DNA of 54,004 bases from Azospirillum sp. B4 (GTDB lineage: Bacteria; Pseudomonadota; Alphaproteobacteria; Azospirillales; Azospirillaceae). This document shows, one piece after another, positions 34,207-44,905 of the stretch. The position numbers and the translations under genes are program-made. Numbering within the stretch: the stretch's first letter is position 1; the number at the start of each line of letters is the position of its first letter. Where the stretch lies: positions 1-54,004 of the forward strand of contig NZ_BACU01000074.1 in NCBI RefSeq assembly GCF_000333275.1, in the 5' to 3' direction. Below the pieces are notes generated by a model, which was not told the DNA's origin, made no database searches, and saw only the letters and a list, made by a program, of their open reading frames with translations.

Positions 34207-35103
34207 ATGCGGCTGGATTTCGAATTCGGGGAGGTACTGGCCTTCGTCACTGTGGCGCAGACGCTGAACTTCCGCGCGGCGGCGGACAGGCTGCACATCT
34301 CCCAGCCCGCCCTGAGCCGGCGGATCGAAAAGCTGGAGGCGGCGCTGGACATGCGCCTGCTGGAACGCACCACGCGCAAGGTGGAAATGACGGACGCCGG
34401 CCGGCAATTCCTGAACCACGCCGTCGTCATCCTGGAGGAACTGGACCTCGCCCGCGCCAGCATGGTGGAACGCGCCAGCCGGGCCAAGCAACTGGTGACG
34501 GTGGCCTGCGTGCCCTCCGTGGCCAACCACGTGTTGCCGGAAATCCTGCGTCTCTATGCTGAAACCCATGCGGGCGTGCGCATCCGCATCATCGACGAAA
34601 GCGCCGGCAAGGTGCTGGATGCGGTGTTGGAGGGCGAGGCCGATATCGGCATCAGCTTCCTGGGGGCCCAGAACGCGGATATCGACTTCACGCCCATCCG
34701 CAACGAACCCTATGTGCTGGCCGTCCGGCAGGACCATCCATTGGCGGTCGCGACGACGGCCCGCTGGGCTGACCTGGAGAGGGAACGCCTGATCGCTGTG
34801 TCACTGAACAGCGGCAACAGGGTGCTGATCGAAAACGTACTGGCCGGCCTGCCGCGCCGGCCCACCATCCATTATGAGGCCAACCATGTCGCGGGCGCGC
34901 TGGGGCTGGTGTCCGCCGGGCTGGGGGTCGCGGTGCTTCCCGGTCTGGCTCTGGCCAATAACGCCTATCCCAGCCTGGTGGGCCTGCCGATGCGGGAACC
35001 GGAGCTGAGCCGCACCCTCGGTCTGCTCACCCGGGCCGGAGCGCGGCTGAGCCAGGCCGCCACCGCGCTTCAAGACTTGGTGCTGCGACAGATCAGCGGA
35101 TAG
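34207..35103 (+). CDS. LysR family regulator of the organic acid transport pair
   Basis: This 298-residue LysR protein has an N-terminal winged HTH (residues 5-65; NFRAAADRLHISQPALSRRIEKLEAALDMRLLER) and the type II periplasmic-like effector domain (about 90-290). ATG 34207 follows GGGAGG. It is divergent from the binding-protein/MHS transporter genes and overlaps them with a T-N11-A site in the shared promoter, so it is probably their activator, responding to a tricarboxylate or related acid. Its stop lies 8 bases from the convergent liuE stop. Confidence 0.9.
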   Translation: MRLDFEFGEVLAFVTVAQTLNFRAAADRLHISQPALSRRIEKLEAALDMRLLERTTRKVEMTDAGRQFLNHAVVILEELDLARASMVERASRAKQLVTVACVPSVANHVLPEILRLYAETHAGVRIRIIDESAGKVLDAVLEGEADIGISFLGAQNADIDFTPIRNEPYVLAVRQDHPLAVATTARWADLERERLIAVSLNSGNRVLIENVLAGLPRRPTIHYEANHVAGALGLVSAGLGVAVLPGLALANNAYPSLVGLPMREPELSRTLGLLTRAGARLSQAATALQDLVLRQISG

Positions 35104-35110
35104 CTGTGTC

Positions 35111-36007
35111 TCATGCCTTCTTGGCCAGCAGGGCGCGGCCGGCGCGGCTGGCGTTGGGGCGGCCGATGGCATCGGAGATCCAGCCACCGATGGCGGCCAG
35201 CGCGTCCAAGTCCACGCCGGTGGACAGCCCCTGCCCCTCCAGCATGTAGACCACGTCCTCCGTCGCCACGTTGCCGGTGGCGCCCTTGGCGTAGGGACAG
35301 CCGCCCAGGCCGGCGACGGAGCTGTCGATGACCCGCACGCCCTCCTCCAGGCTGGCCAGCAAGTTGGCCAGGGCCTGGCCGTAGGTGTCGTGGAAATGCG
35401 CGGCCAGTTGGGCCACCGGCACCTCTTGGGCGACACGGCGGATCAGGGCCCGCGCCTTGGCCGGCGTGCCCACGCCGATGGTGTCGCCCAGCGAGATTTC
35501 AGCGCAGCCCAGGTCCATCAGGCGGGCGGAGACTTCCGCCACCTTGGCCGGATCGATGGCGCCCTCATATGGGCAGCCCAGCACGCAGGAGACGTAGCCG
35601 CGCACCGCCACGCCCGCGTCACGCGCCTGACGGGCGACGGGGGCGAAGCGGTCCAGGCTTTCGGCGATGGAACAGTTGATGTTGCGCTGGGAGAAGGCCT
35701 CGGACGCGGCGGCGAAGACGGCGATCTCCGTCACCCCGGCCGCCAGTGCCTGGGTCAGGCCCCGCTCGTTGGGCACCAGCACGGGGAAGCGCACGCCCGC
35801 CGGCCGCCTGATCCGCGCCAGCACGTCGGCCGTGTCCGCCATCTGCGGCACCCACTTGGGCGAGACGAAGGCGCCAGCCTCGACCACCGTCAGGCCCGTG
35901 GCCGATAGCCGGTCGATCAGCGTCACCTTGGTGTCGGTGGGCACCAGGGCGGACTCGTTCTGCAGGCCGTCGCGGGGACCGACCTCGACGATACGGACGT
36001 CCATCAT
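35111..36007 (-). CDS. liuE: Hydroxymethylglutaryl-CoA lyase
   Basis: This 298-residue TIM-barrel enzyme splits HMG-CoA into acetoacetate and acetyl-CoA, the last step of leucine degradation. The N-terminal VGPRDGLQNE carries the catalytic Arg and metal Asp; VSCVLGCPYEG and AHFHDTYGQALAN carry further metal ligands; GLGGCPYAKGATGNVATED contains the reactive cysteine loop. Its ATG overlaps the liuD stop by four bases. Last gene of the operon. Confidence 0.95.
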   Translation of the reverse strand: MMDVRIVEVGPRDGLQNESALVPTDTKVTLIDRLSATGLTVVEAGAFVSPKWVPQMADTADVLARIRRPAGVRFPVLVPNERGLTQALAAGVTEIAVFAAASEAFSQRNINCSIAESLDRFAPVARQARDAGVAVRGYVSCVLGCPYEGAIDPAKVAEVSARLMDLGCAEISLGDTIGVGTPAKARALIRRVAQEVPVAQLAAHFHDTYGQALANLLASLEEGVRVIDSSVAGLGGCPYAKGATGNVATEDVVYMLEGQGLSTGVDLDALAAIGGWISDAIGRPNASRAGRALLAKKA

Positions 36008-38064
36008 GCCTCATCCCCCCTGACGATGATCAGCTCGGCGCCGTCCGGAACCTGGTCGCCGATGGCGTAGCGCACGGCCTCCACCGTGCCGGGGCCCTGA
36101 GCCTTGATGGTGTGCTCCATCTTCATGGCCTCCAACACCACCAGGCCCTGCCCTTTTTCCACCCGGTCGCCAGCCGCCACCAGCACGGCGATGACCTTGC
36201 CGGGCATGGGCGCGACCAGGCGCCCGCCACCGCCGGCATCAACCACCCCGACATCCAGGGGGTCGATCAGGGTCAGGCGGTGGTGCCGGCCGGCACGGAA
36301 CAGGTCAACCTCACGCCCCCGGCGCGACCAGCCGGCCGTCAGACGTTGCCCGCCGATCTCCGCCACCAGGCGGCCATCGCCATGAGCGGTGTCGGGGGCG
36401 AAGCGCGCGCTGGCCGAAACCTCCTCCCCCCCGGGCAGGGTGACATCGAAGCCGCCGTCACGCCGCCGGGCCGCCCGCACCTCCTGCGGTTCGCCGCCCT
36501 CACGCCCGTCACCGAAGGTCAGCACCTCCGCCACGGCGTCGTTCAGGCGCCAACTGTCGCCCGTTGCCCAGGGGCTCCAGGGATCGTTGGTGCGCGCGGC
36601 GGCGGCCAGCGTCTCCGCCCGGCGTTCCAACAGCACACCCAGGGCGGCCAGGGTCAGCGTGTCGCCGGACGGAGCCGCCGCCGGGGGCAGCAGGTCGGCC
36701 TGATACCGCTCGATGAAGCGGGTGTCCAGATCGGCCGCCAGGAAGGCGGGATGACCGGCGATGGCGGCCAGGAAGGGGATATTGGCGGCCAGGCCGCCCA
36801 CTTCCGTCGCCGCCAACGCCTGGCGTAGGCGCCGCACCGCCGCCGGCCGGTCCACGTCCCACACGATCAGCTTGGCGATCATGGGGTCGTAATGGATGGA
36901 GATGGCGTCGCCCTGCCGCACGCCCGTGTCCACACGGACGTGCCCCCCCGATGCCGGTCCAGCCTCGGGGAAGCGCAGATGGGCCAAGGTGCCGGTCTGC
37001 GGCAGGAAGCCCTTGTCCGGATCCTCGGCATAGAGGCGCACCTCGATGGCGTGGCCGTTGACCGCCAGCTGGTCCTGGCTCAGCGGCAGGGTGCCACCGG
37101 CCGCCACGCGCAACTGCCACTCCACCAGGTCCTGGCCGGTGATGTACTCCGTCACCGGATGTTCCACCTGCAGACGGGTGTTCATCTCCATGAAGTAGAA
37201 ACGGCCGTCGCCGCCCGTCTCCACCGGGTCCAGCAGGAACTCCACCGTGCCGGCGCCGACATAGCCGATGGCCTTGGCCGCCGCCACGGCCGCCGCCCCC
37301 ATCTCCTGCCGCAGCTCCAGCGGCAGGTTGGGCGCCGGTGCCTCCTCCACCACCTTCTGGTGGCGGCGCTGGATGGAGCAGTCGCGCTCGAACAGGTAGA
37401 CGCAGTTGCCGTGGCCGTCGGCGAAGACCTGGATCTCCACATGGCGCGGCCGGCCCAGATACTTCTCGATCAGCACCCGGTCGTTGCCGAAGGCGGCCTG
37501 GGCCTCGCGCTTGGCCGAAGCCAGCTGCTCATGGAGATCCTCCGCCGAGCTGGCGACCTTCATGCCCTTGCCGCCGCCGCCGGCCGACGCCTTGATCAGC
37601 ACGGGGAAGCCGATGCGGGCCGCCTCCGCCGCCAGCACGCCGCTGTTCTGCTCCGCCCCATGGTAGCCCGGCACCAGGGGCACGCCGGCGGTTTCCATCA
37701 GGGCCTTGGCCTCGGACTTGCCGCCCATGGCGCGGATGGCGCTGGCCGGCGGGCCGACGAAGATCAGGCCGGCGGCGGCGCAGGCCTCGGCGAAACCGGC
37801 GTTTTCCGACAGGAAGCCATAGCCAGGGTGGATGGCCTGCGCGCCGGTGCGGGCGGCCGCGTCCAGGATGGCGTCCATACGCAGGTAGCTGTCCCGGGCC
37901 GGCGCGGCGCCGATGCGCACCGCCTCGTCCGCCAGGGCCACATGCAGGGCATCGGCGTCGGCGTCGGAATAAACGGCGACCGTGCGGATGCCCAGGCGGC
38001 GGGCCGTGCGGATGATGCGGCAGGCGATTTCACCGCGGTTGGCGATCAGCAGCGTATCGATCAT
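36004..38064 (-). CDS. liuD: Methylcrotonoyl-CoA carboxylase biotin-carrying alpha subunit
   Basis: This 686-residue subunit combines biotin carboxylase (residues 1-450; KASAGGGGKGMKV ATP-grasp loop, ERDCSIQRRHQKVVEEAPAP, MNTRLQVEHPVTE) with a C-terminal biotinyl domain, where VLEAMKMEHT holds the biotinylated lysine near residue 650. With LiuB it carboxylates 3-methylcrotonyl-CoA. Propionyl- or geranyl-CoA subunits look similar, but the leucine operon context decides. It follows liuC directly. Confidence 0.94.
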   Translation of the reverse strand: MIDTLLIANRGEIACRIIRTARRLGIRTVAVYSDADADALHVALADEAVRIGAAPARDSYLRMDAILDAAARTGAQAIHPGYGFLSENAGFAEACAAAGLIFVGPPASAIRAMGGKSEAKALMETAGVPLVPGYHGAEQNSGVLAAEAARIGFPVLIKASAGGGGKGMKVASSAEDLHEQLASAKREAQAAFGNDRVLIEKYLGRPRHVEIQVFADGHGNCVYLFERDCSIQRRHQKVVEEAPAPNLPLELRQEMGAAAVAAAKAIGYVGAGTVEFLLDPVETGGDGRFYFMEMNTRLQVEHPVTEYITGQDLVEWQLRVAAGGTLPLSQDQLAVNGHAIEVRLYAEDPDKGFLPQTGTLAHLRFPEAGPASGGHVRVDTGVRQGDAISIHYDPMIAKLIVWDVDRPAAVRRLRQALAATEVGGLAANIPFLAAIAGHPAFLAADLDTRFIERYQADLLPPAAAPSGDTLTLAALGVLLERRAETLAAAARTNDPWSPWATGDSWRLNDAVAEVLTFGDGREGGEPQEVRAARRRDGGFDVTLPGGEEVSASARFAPDTAHGDGRLVAEIGGQRLTAGWSRRGREVDLFRAGRHHRLTLIDPLDVGVVDAGGGGRLVAPMPGKVIAVLVAAGDRVEKGQGLVVLEAMKMEHTIKAQGPGTVEAVRYAIGDQVPDGAELIIVRGDEA

Positions 38065-38065
38065 C

Positions 38066-38877
38066 TCACTTGTCCCCTGCCTTGTCCCCGGCGGGCGATT
38101 TCACCCAATTGGCCTTGCGCTTTTCCAGGAAGGCGGTGATGCCCTCCCGCCCCTCGTCGGTGGCCCGGATACGGGCGATGCGCTCCGCCGTGTCGCTGAT
38201 CACTCATCGGTCACCGGCCGGTTGGCGCAGTCGAAGACCAGGGCCTTGGCCGCCGCCTGGGCGGCGGGACCGCCGTCGCCCAGCCGCGTCACCAGCGAGG
38301 CCACGGCGGCGTCCAGCTGGTCGGCCGGCACCACCTGGTGCACCAGGCCCAGGGCCAAGGCGTCCGCCGCGCTGAAGCGTTCCGCCGTCAGGAAATAGCG
38401 GCGGCAGGCGCGCTCCCCCATGGCGGCCACGACATAGGGGCCGATGGTGGCGGGGATCAGGCCCAGCTTCACCTCCGACAGGCAGAAGGTGGCGCCCTCC
38501 GCCGCGATGGCGATGTCGCAGCAGGCCACCAGGCCCACGCCGCCGCCAAAGGCGGCACCCTGAACCACCGCGATGGTGGGCTTCGGGCAGCGATTCAGGG
38601 TGCGCAACATGGTGGCCAGACGCAGGGCGTCGGCATGGTTCTGGTCCCGGCTGTAGCCCGCCATCCGGCGCATCCAGTCGAGGTCCGCGCCGGCGGAGAA
38701 GCTGGGGCCGTTGCCCTTCAGCAGGATGACGCGCACGTCCGGATCGGCGCCCAGCTGCTCGAACAGCTGGGTCAGCTCGGCGATCACGCCCTCGTTGAAG
38801 GCGTTGTGCAGGGCCGGCCGGTCCAGGGTGACGGTGGCAACGCCGACTTGATCCACCGTGGCAAGAACATCGGTCAT
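38066..38877 (-). pseudogene. liuC: Methylglutaconyl-CoA hydratase gene with an apparent one-base frameshift
   Basis: From ATG 38877 the enoyl-CoA hydratase frame runs 225 residues with an intact active site region (FSAGADLDWM oxyanion hole, AAFGGGVGLVACCDIAIA) and stops at 38200 after RPVTDE. Beyond that stop the family's conserved C-terminal part continues in another frame: ISDTAERIARIRAT, then DEGREGITAFLEKRKANW, ending at a TGA at 38066-38068, two bases before liuD. One base is missing between 38202 and 38203; restoring it gives a normal 270-residue LiuC. The lost C-terminal helices normally help form the trimer. Either the gene is newly inactivated or this is a sequencing error; the neighbours are intact, which favours error or a very recent mutation. 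Confidence 0.85.
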
Positions 38878-38887
38878 GGTCTTGATC

Positions 38888-40495
<1,608 letters not shown>

Positions 40496-40552
40496 GACGT
40501 GGGTGACCCCCTTATGTCAGGCAGGGTGAACCCAGTGGGCTGAAGACGCCTA

Positions 40553-41731
40553 TCAAGAAGCGCTTTCGCGGAACAGTTCCCGGCCGATCAGCATGCGGCG
40601 GATTTCGGAGGTGCCGGCGCCGATCTCGTACAGCTTGGCGTCGCGCAGCAGGCGGCCGGTGGCGTATTCGTTGATGTAGCCGTTGCCGCCCAGGACCTGG
40701 ATGGCGTCCAGCGCGCACTTGGTGGCGCTTTCGGCGGCCAGCAGGATGGCCCCGGCCGCGTCCTTGCGGGTGATCCGCTTGGCGTCCGCCGCCCGGCCCA
40801 CGGCGTAGACATAGGCGCGGGCGGAGTTCAGCGCCACATACATGTCCGCCACCTTGCCCTGGATGAACTGGAACTCGCCGATGGGCTGGCCGAACTGCTC
40901 CCGGTCGTGGACGTAGGGCACCACCACGTCCAGGCAGGCCTGCATGATGCCCAGGGGGCCGGCGGCCAGCACGGCGCGCTCATAATCCAGGCCGCTCATC
41001 AGCACGCGGACGCCGCCGCCCAACTGGCCCAGGATGTTCTCCTCCGGCACCTCGCAGTCCTCGAACACCAGTTCGCCGGTGTGGCTGCCGCGCATGCCCA
41101 GCTTGTCCAGCTTCTGCGCGCAGGAGAAACCCTTGAAGCCCTTCTCGATCAGGAAGGCGGTGATGCCCTTCGGCCCGGCCGTGACGTCGGTCTTGGCATA
41201 AACCACCAGGGTATCGGCATCGGGGCCGTTGGTGATCCACATCTTGGTGCCGTTCAGGACGTAGCGGTCGCCCCGGCGCTCCGCCCGCAGCTTCATGGAC
41301 ACGACGTCGGAGCCGGCGCCAGGCTCGCTCATCGCCAGGGCGCCGACATGCTCACCCGAGATCAGCTTGGGCAGGTAGCGGGCCTTCTGCTCGGGTCGGC
41401 CATTCAGGCGGATCTGGTTGACGCACAGGTTGGAATGGGCGCCGTAGCTGAGGCCCACGGAGGCCGAGGCCCGGCTGATCTCCTCCATCGCCACCATGTG
41501 CTCGACATAGCCCATGGCCGCGCCGCCGTACTCCTCCTCCGCCGTCACGCCCAGCACGCCCAGGTCACCCAGCTTGCGCCACAGGTCCATGGGGAACTGG
41601 TCGGTGCGGTCGATCTCCGCCGCGCGGGGGGCGATCTCCGCGGCGGAGAACGCCGTGACGGCGTCGCGCAGCATGTCGGCGGTTTCGCCAAGGCCAAAGT
41701 CCATGGTGGGGAACGCGGCGGAGATCGACAT
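40553..41731 (-). CDS. liuA: Isovaleryl-CoA dehydrogenase
   Basis: This 392-residue acyl-CoA dehydrogenase oxidises isovaleryl-CoA to 3-methylcrotonyl-CoA with FAD, passing electrons to ETF. The FAD signatures are [13 protein letters not shown] and QVLGGNGY; the catalytic glutamate sits in [12 protein letters not shown], the position diagnostic of isovaleryl-CoA dehydrogenases. ATG 41731 is chosen because GAGGGAGG lies upstream, while the ATG at 41764 has no ribosome site and lies in the promoter. First gene of liuABCDE, divergent from a TetR gene. Confidence 0.95.
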   Translation of the reverse strand: MSISAAFPTMDFGLGETADMLRDAVTAFSAAEIAPRAAEIDRTDQFPMDLWRKLGDLGVLGVTAEEEYGGAAMGYVEHMVAMEEISRASASVGLSYGAHSNLCVNQIRLNGRPEQKARYLPKLISGEHVGALAMSEPGAGSDVVSMKLRAERRGDRYVLNGTKMWITNGPDADTLVVYAKTDVTAGPKGITAFLIEKGFKGFSCAQKLDKLGMRGSHTGELVFEDCEVPEENILGQLGGGVRVLMSGLDYERAVLAAGPLGIMQACLDVVVPYVHDREQFGQPIGEFQFIQGKVADMYVALNSARAYVYAVGRAADAKRITRKDAAGAILLAAESATKCALDAIQVLGGNGYINEYATGRLLRDAKLYEIGAGTSEIRRMLIGRELFRESAS

Positions 41732-41775
41732 GGCGGGCTTGTCCTCCCTCGGGGAATGTGACATTGCTTATTTAC

Positions 41776-41791
41776 AAACGGTCATACGTTT
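41776..41791. promoter_or_regulatory. Candidate TetR operator before liuA
   Basis: AAACG (41776-41780) and CGTTT (41787-41791) form a perfect inverted repeat with six bases between, about 45 bases upstream of the liuA start. A compact version of the same word, AAACGTTT, lies at 41899-41906, 19 bases before the tetR start. The two could be sites for the divergent regulator. Confidence 0.45.
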
Positions 41792-41924
41792 CTTTCGGGT
41801 CGGCCGCAAGGGTGATTTAGGGGTGAAATGGGGCGCGATCTTGACGGACGCCAGCCGTGGCCCGAAAAGTCGCAAGGCCGGGACGGGCTAAGTCCCGGAA
41901 ACGTTTGAGATTGGATTTTTGGGC

Positions 41925-42515
41925 ATGGTGCGCACGGTGGGCTCTCGCGGCCCGAAGACGATGGAGGCGATCCGCGCGGCGGGCCTGCGCCTGATCCGCC
42001 AGCATGGCTATGAGGCCATCACCCTGCGCCAGCTGGGGCAGGAGGTCGGCATCCAGCCCGGGTCCATGTACAACTACATCCAGTCGAAACAGGAACTGCT
42101 GTTCATCCTGATCCGCGATCACATGGTGGCCCTGTCGGCCGAGGTGGCGGCGGCGCTCGACGGGACGACCGATCCCCTGGACCGGCTGCGGCGCTTCATC
42201 CGTTTCCACGTCTCCTACCACATCAACCGCACCGATGAGGTGTTCATCGGCGGGTCGGAACTGCGCAGCCTGGAAGGGGAGAATCGCACCACCATCCTGG
42301 CCATGCGCCGGGAGTATGAGCGCCTGCTGGTCGCCATTCTGGAGGATGGCATGGCCGCCGGCCAGTTCAAGCGCACCGACCCGCCCGTCACCGCCTACGC
42401 CATCCTGGCCATGCTGACCGGCGTGTGCGCCTGGTACAACCCCGCCGGCCGCATGGGCGAGGAAGATCTGATCCGCCTGCACCAGGACCTGATCCTGGGC
42501 GGGGTGCTGGCGTGA
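41925..42515 (+). CDS. TetR family regulator of the liu operon
   Basis: This 196-residue protein has a TetR HTH at residues 10-60 (GLRLIRQHGYEAITLRQLGQEVGIQPGSMYNYIQSKQELL) and a helical ligand domain with a late GVCAWYNP segment that matches regulators of acyl-CoA dehydrogenase operons. It is divergent from liuA and probably represses it, releasing DNA on binding an acyl-CoA. In Pseudomonas the liu operon is controlled by a MerR-type LiuR; a TetR protein occupies that place here. A TTG two codons upstream is an unlikely alternative start. Confidence 0.87.
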   Translation: MVRTVGSRGPKTMEAIRAAGLRLIRQHGYEAITLRQLGQEVGIQPGSMYNYIQSKQELLFILIRDHMVALSAEVAAALDGTTDPLDRLRRFIRFHVSYHINRTDEVFIGGSELRSLEGENRTTILAMRREYERLLVAILEDGMAAGQFKRTDPPVTAYAILAMLTGVCAWYNPAGRMGEEDLIRLHQDLILGGVLA

Positions 42516-42517
42516 GG

Positions 42518-43018
42518 ATGTCCAGCCGCCTGATGGTGGGCGGCCTGTTCACCCTGCTCTGCCCGCTCGCTCCGCGCCTGGGGATGGCCGCACCCTGCCC
42601 CGATGGCGCCGCCGCCACGCAAACCCTGTCCGACTTGGCACACTCCGCCAAGGACGTGCGCTGGGATAGTACGTCCATGGTGTGTGCCGATTTCAACGGC
42701 GACGGCGTGCTCGACCAGGCCGTCCTGGGCTATCGCGACCACACGCTTCTGCTGGCGGTGCGCCGGGGGCGCAAGCAGGGGCGCCACGTCCCCCAGATTC
42801 TGGAGTTCGCCATCGGCGGCGGCGTCCAAGAGGGCGTGTGTACCCTGCCCGTCACGCTGACCCTCCGTGACCTGGCGTGTGACACCGGGGACGGGCTACT
42901 GCCCGGCTGCAAGGCTGGCAAGGGGGTGAAAGCCCTGTCCATTCAGGACGGCGAGTGCGATCCCATCAATCTCTACTGGAGCCATGAGGACAGGGCGATG
43001 CTCTGGTGGCGATACTAA
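42518..43018 (+). CDS. Secreted protein with an EF-hand-like DFNGDG loop
   Basis: This 166-residue protein starts at ATG 42518 with a signal peptide (MSSRLMVGGLFTLLCPLAP, likely cleaved after GMAA) and five to six cysteines in the mature part. VCADFNGDGVLDQAVLGY is the DxNxDGxxD calcium loop seen in FG-GAP/VCBS repeats, here single. The start lies three bases after the tetR stop, so it may be read with tetR, but no functional connection is evident. I recognise no full-length family. Confidence 0.68.
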   Translation: MSSRLMVGGLFTLLCPLAPRLGMAAPCPDGAAATQTLSDLAHSAKDVRWDSTSMVCADFNGDGVLDQAVLGYRDHTLLLAVRRGRKQGRHVPQILEFAIGGGVQEGVCTLPVTLTLRDLACDTGDGLLPGCKAGKGVKALSIQDGECDPINLYWSHEDRAMLWWRY

Positions 43019-43027
43019 GAATCGCCT

Positions 43028-43327
43028 TTATTCGTCTGAAAACAAAAGACTATCGTAGTCTTGGGCACCGTGCAGAATGTGCACGACATCCACTTGGCCC
43101 GCCTGAATGCGATAAAAGATCAGGTAGTCGCGAAAAACACGCCGGCGAATACCGCTTGCTTCATGGGTCGGAAGCAAAGGGAAAGCCTCAGGCATGCGGC
43201 CGATTTCAAGTGCGCACCGCTCCAGCTCGCGTATGAAGGTTATCGCACGCGCCTTGTTGTCACGGGCGATGAACAGGGCGATCGTGCGCAAACCAGCCCG
43301 GGCGCGGGCTGAAAGGACCACCTTCAT
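43028..43327 (-). CDS. ParE/RelE-type toxin
   Basis: This 99-residue protein has the ParE/RelE fold signature: LSARARAGLRTIALFIARDN at the start, ITFIRELERCALEIGRMPEAFPLL in the middle, and RRVFRDYLIFYRIQAGQVDVVHILHGAQD, where FRDYLIFYRI is highly characteristic. The start overlaps the antitoxin stop by four bases (ATGA), the standard antitoxin-first coupling. The target (gyrase for ParE, ribosome for RelE) cannot be told, but the ParD-type partner favours ParE. Confidence 0.88.
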   Translation of the reverse strand: MKVVLSARARAGLRTIALFIARDNKARAITFIRELERCALEIGRMPEAFPLLPTHEASGIRRRVFRDYLIFYRIQAGQVDVVHILHGAQDYDSLLFSDE

Positions 43328-43590
43328 TGGCGCGGGGTGTCGGGCAAAGCGGCAATTTCCGCTTCAAGCTCATCGCAGACATCCCGCAGGTCATAAACCC
43401 GCCCCGCTTCGATATCCGCGACCCCTTCGGCCAAGGCGGCATCCAGGGCGGTGAGACGACGCTCCCGCGCCTCCAGCAGACGCAGGCCATCACGAACGAC
43501 TTCGCTGGCGTTGTTGTACCGGCCGCTGTGCAGTTGACTCTGAATGAATTCCTCGAAATGGCGGCCGAGGGTGTAGCTGCTGGGCATCAT
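43324..43590 (-). CDS. ParD-type antitoxin
   Basis: This 88-residue protein has the ParD ribbon-helix-helix N-terminus (SYTLGRHFEEFIQSQLHSGRYNNASEVVRDGLRLLEARE) and an acidic tail that would wrap the toxin. ATG 43590 (or 43587) follows AGGTGAG. An earlier ATG at 43608 lies within the operator palindrome and is rejected as the start. It should repress its own promoter. Confidence 0.88.
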   Translation of the reverse strand: MMPSSYTLGRHFEEFIQSQLHSGRYNNASEVVRDGLRLLEARERRLTALDAALAEGVADIEAGRVYDLRDVCDELEAEIAALPDTPRQ

Positions 43591-43601
43591 CTCACCTATC
43601 T

Positions 43602-43618
43602 CTATCATTCAATGATAG
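43602..43618. promoter_or_regulatory. Autoregulatory operator of the parDE genes
   Basis: CTATCATT C AATGATAG is a perfect palindrome with 8-base arms, 12 bases before the parD start. Ribbon-helix-helix antitoxins bind such palindromes, and the position would occlude the promoter. Confidence 0.75.
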
Positions 43619-43649
43619 TGCCTCCGCCCATGCAGGACAATAAGGCGCA

Positions 43650-44060
43650 TCAGGCCAAACCCAGCTGCCACGACACGCCGAACCGATCCGCCAGCCAAGC
43701 ATAGCGTGGACTGAAGGGGTAGGCGTCCAGCGGCATGAGGACGCCGCCCCCCTCCGCCAGCGTGGCATAGGCGTGGTCCAGGGCGGCGGTGTCGGTGAAT
43801 TCCACGAACAGCGATGCGGACGGCGTGAAGGTGAAGGCGTGGGTGATGGGGCTATCGATGCACAGCACTTCCTGCGCGCCGATGCGGAAGCGGGCCTTCT
43901 GCACGCTGCCGGCGGCACCGGGGCCTTCGGCGTCATAGCGCGTCATTTCCAGCACCTCCACATCCGGAAAGGCCGAGGCATAGAGGGCCAGGGCCCGGTC
44001 GGCCTGGGCTTGCCCATCCACCGGATTGAACATGAGGAAGGGGGTGACGGTGGCAGTCAT
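43650..44060 (-). CDS. VOC/PhnB-like family protein
   Basis: This 136-residue protein is of the vicinal-oxygen-chelate fold, PhnB/YcgJ-like branch: TVTPFLMFNPVDGQAQADRALALYASAFPDVEV, FRIGAQEVLCIDSPI, SASLFVEFTDTAALDHAYATLAEGGGVLMPL and the closing YAWLADRFGVSWQL. That last motif is typical of the group formerly called 3-demethylubiquinone methyltransferase-like, which are not methyltransferases. ATG 44060 is chosen at the family start. Function unknown. Confidence 0.85.
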   Translation of the reverse strand: MTATVTPFLMFNPVDGQAQADRALALYASAFPDVEVLEMTRYDAEGPGAAGSVQKARFRIGAQEVLCIDSPITHAFTFTPSASLFVEFTDTAALDHAYATLAEGGGVLMPLDAYPFSPRYAWLADRFGVSWQLGLA

Positions 44061-44136
44061 GTCTGGGCACCTCATCCGAAAGAAGGACAGTATGCCTCGG
44101 CCAGCACCCAACGCCAGAGCCCTCCCCCTTGAACGC

Positions 44137-44889
44137 TCACAACGCCGGCGGCATGGCCTCCAGGAAGCGCGCCACCTCCACCGGGGTGCCCAGCGGCACC
44201 ACGGCCTGGAACGGCATACGGTGCAGGTAGACGGGCCGTCCCGCCCGGATCAGGTGGTTGTAGAGCGGGGCGATGTACTTCTCCCCCTTCGCCATGTTGG
44301 CCGGGTCGGCGAAGAACTCGGCATAGGAGCGGGCATAGAGGGTGAAGGAGGAGAACCAGTAGAGCCCAACCGTGGCATCGTCGGAGATGCGCTCCTTCTC
44401 CCTTAGCTCCTGGATGCGGCCGGTCCCGTCGGCGCGGGCAAAGCTCCACGCCGCCCCCGGCCCGGGAAAGCACGGGACCCAGCCGTCACCGCGCACGGCG
44501 TCCGCCGGCAGGTGGGCGGGGTCCACGTGGGTATCGATGTTGTAGACCAGCATGGGCCGGTCGGGATGGGCGACCGCTGCCTGGGCCGCCAGCGCGCTGG
44601 TCGCCTGGCCGTCCGTCAGGGCGTCCAGTTCCACCACGGCCACGTCGCGGATGCCCAGCGCTTCCGCCTGCGCGCGGATGAAGCCCTCCGCCCCGTCCTG
44701 GCGCAGGGCCACGAAGATGAAGGGCGATCCGGCAGTGATGAAGGAGCGCAGGCTGAGCATCGACCAGGCGAACAGGGTGCGGCCGTGCGCCTCGATCCGG
44801 TACTTGGGCACGGTGTAGCCTGCGTCGCGGAAGCGCTGGCCCATGCCCGCCATGGTGATGATGACCGTGGGCGGGGGCGTGGTGGACAT
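44137..44889 (-). CDS. Nucleotidyltransferase-like enzyme (surface sugar activation)
   Basis: This 250-residue protein has a GT-A nucleotidyltransferase fold: VIITMAGMGQRF for the G-x-G-x-R nucleotide loop, YTVPKYRIEAHGRTLFAWSMLSL with the KP-like lysine, YNIDTHV for the metal-binding aspartates, and a late GEKYIAPLYNHLI lysine motif. It would couple a sugar or other phosphate to NTP. The gene follows 16 bases after a kinase-like gene, so kinase and nucleotidyltransferase probably act in sequence, as in heptose or choline activation for surface glycans. Confidence 0.72.
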   Translation of the reverse strand: MSTTPPPTVIITMAGMGQRFRDAGYTVPKYRIEAHGRTLFAWSMLSLRSFITAGSPFIFVALRQDGAEGFIRAQAEALGIRDVAVVELDALTDGQATSALAAQAAVAHPDRPMLVYNIDTHVDPAHLPADAVRGDGWVPCFPGPGAAWSFARADGTGRIQELREKERISDDATVGLYWFSSFTLYARSYAEFFADPANMAKGEKYIAPLYNHLIRAGRPVYLHRMPFQAVVPLGTPVEVARFLEAMPPAL

Positions 44890-44905
44890 GGACGTGCGAT
44901 CTCCC

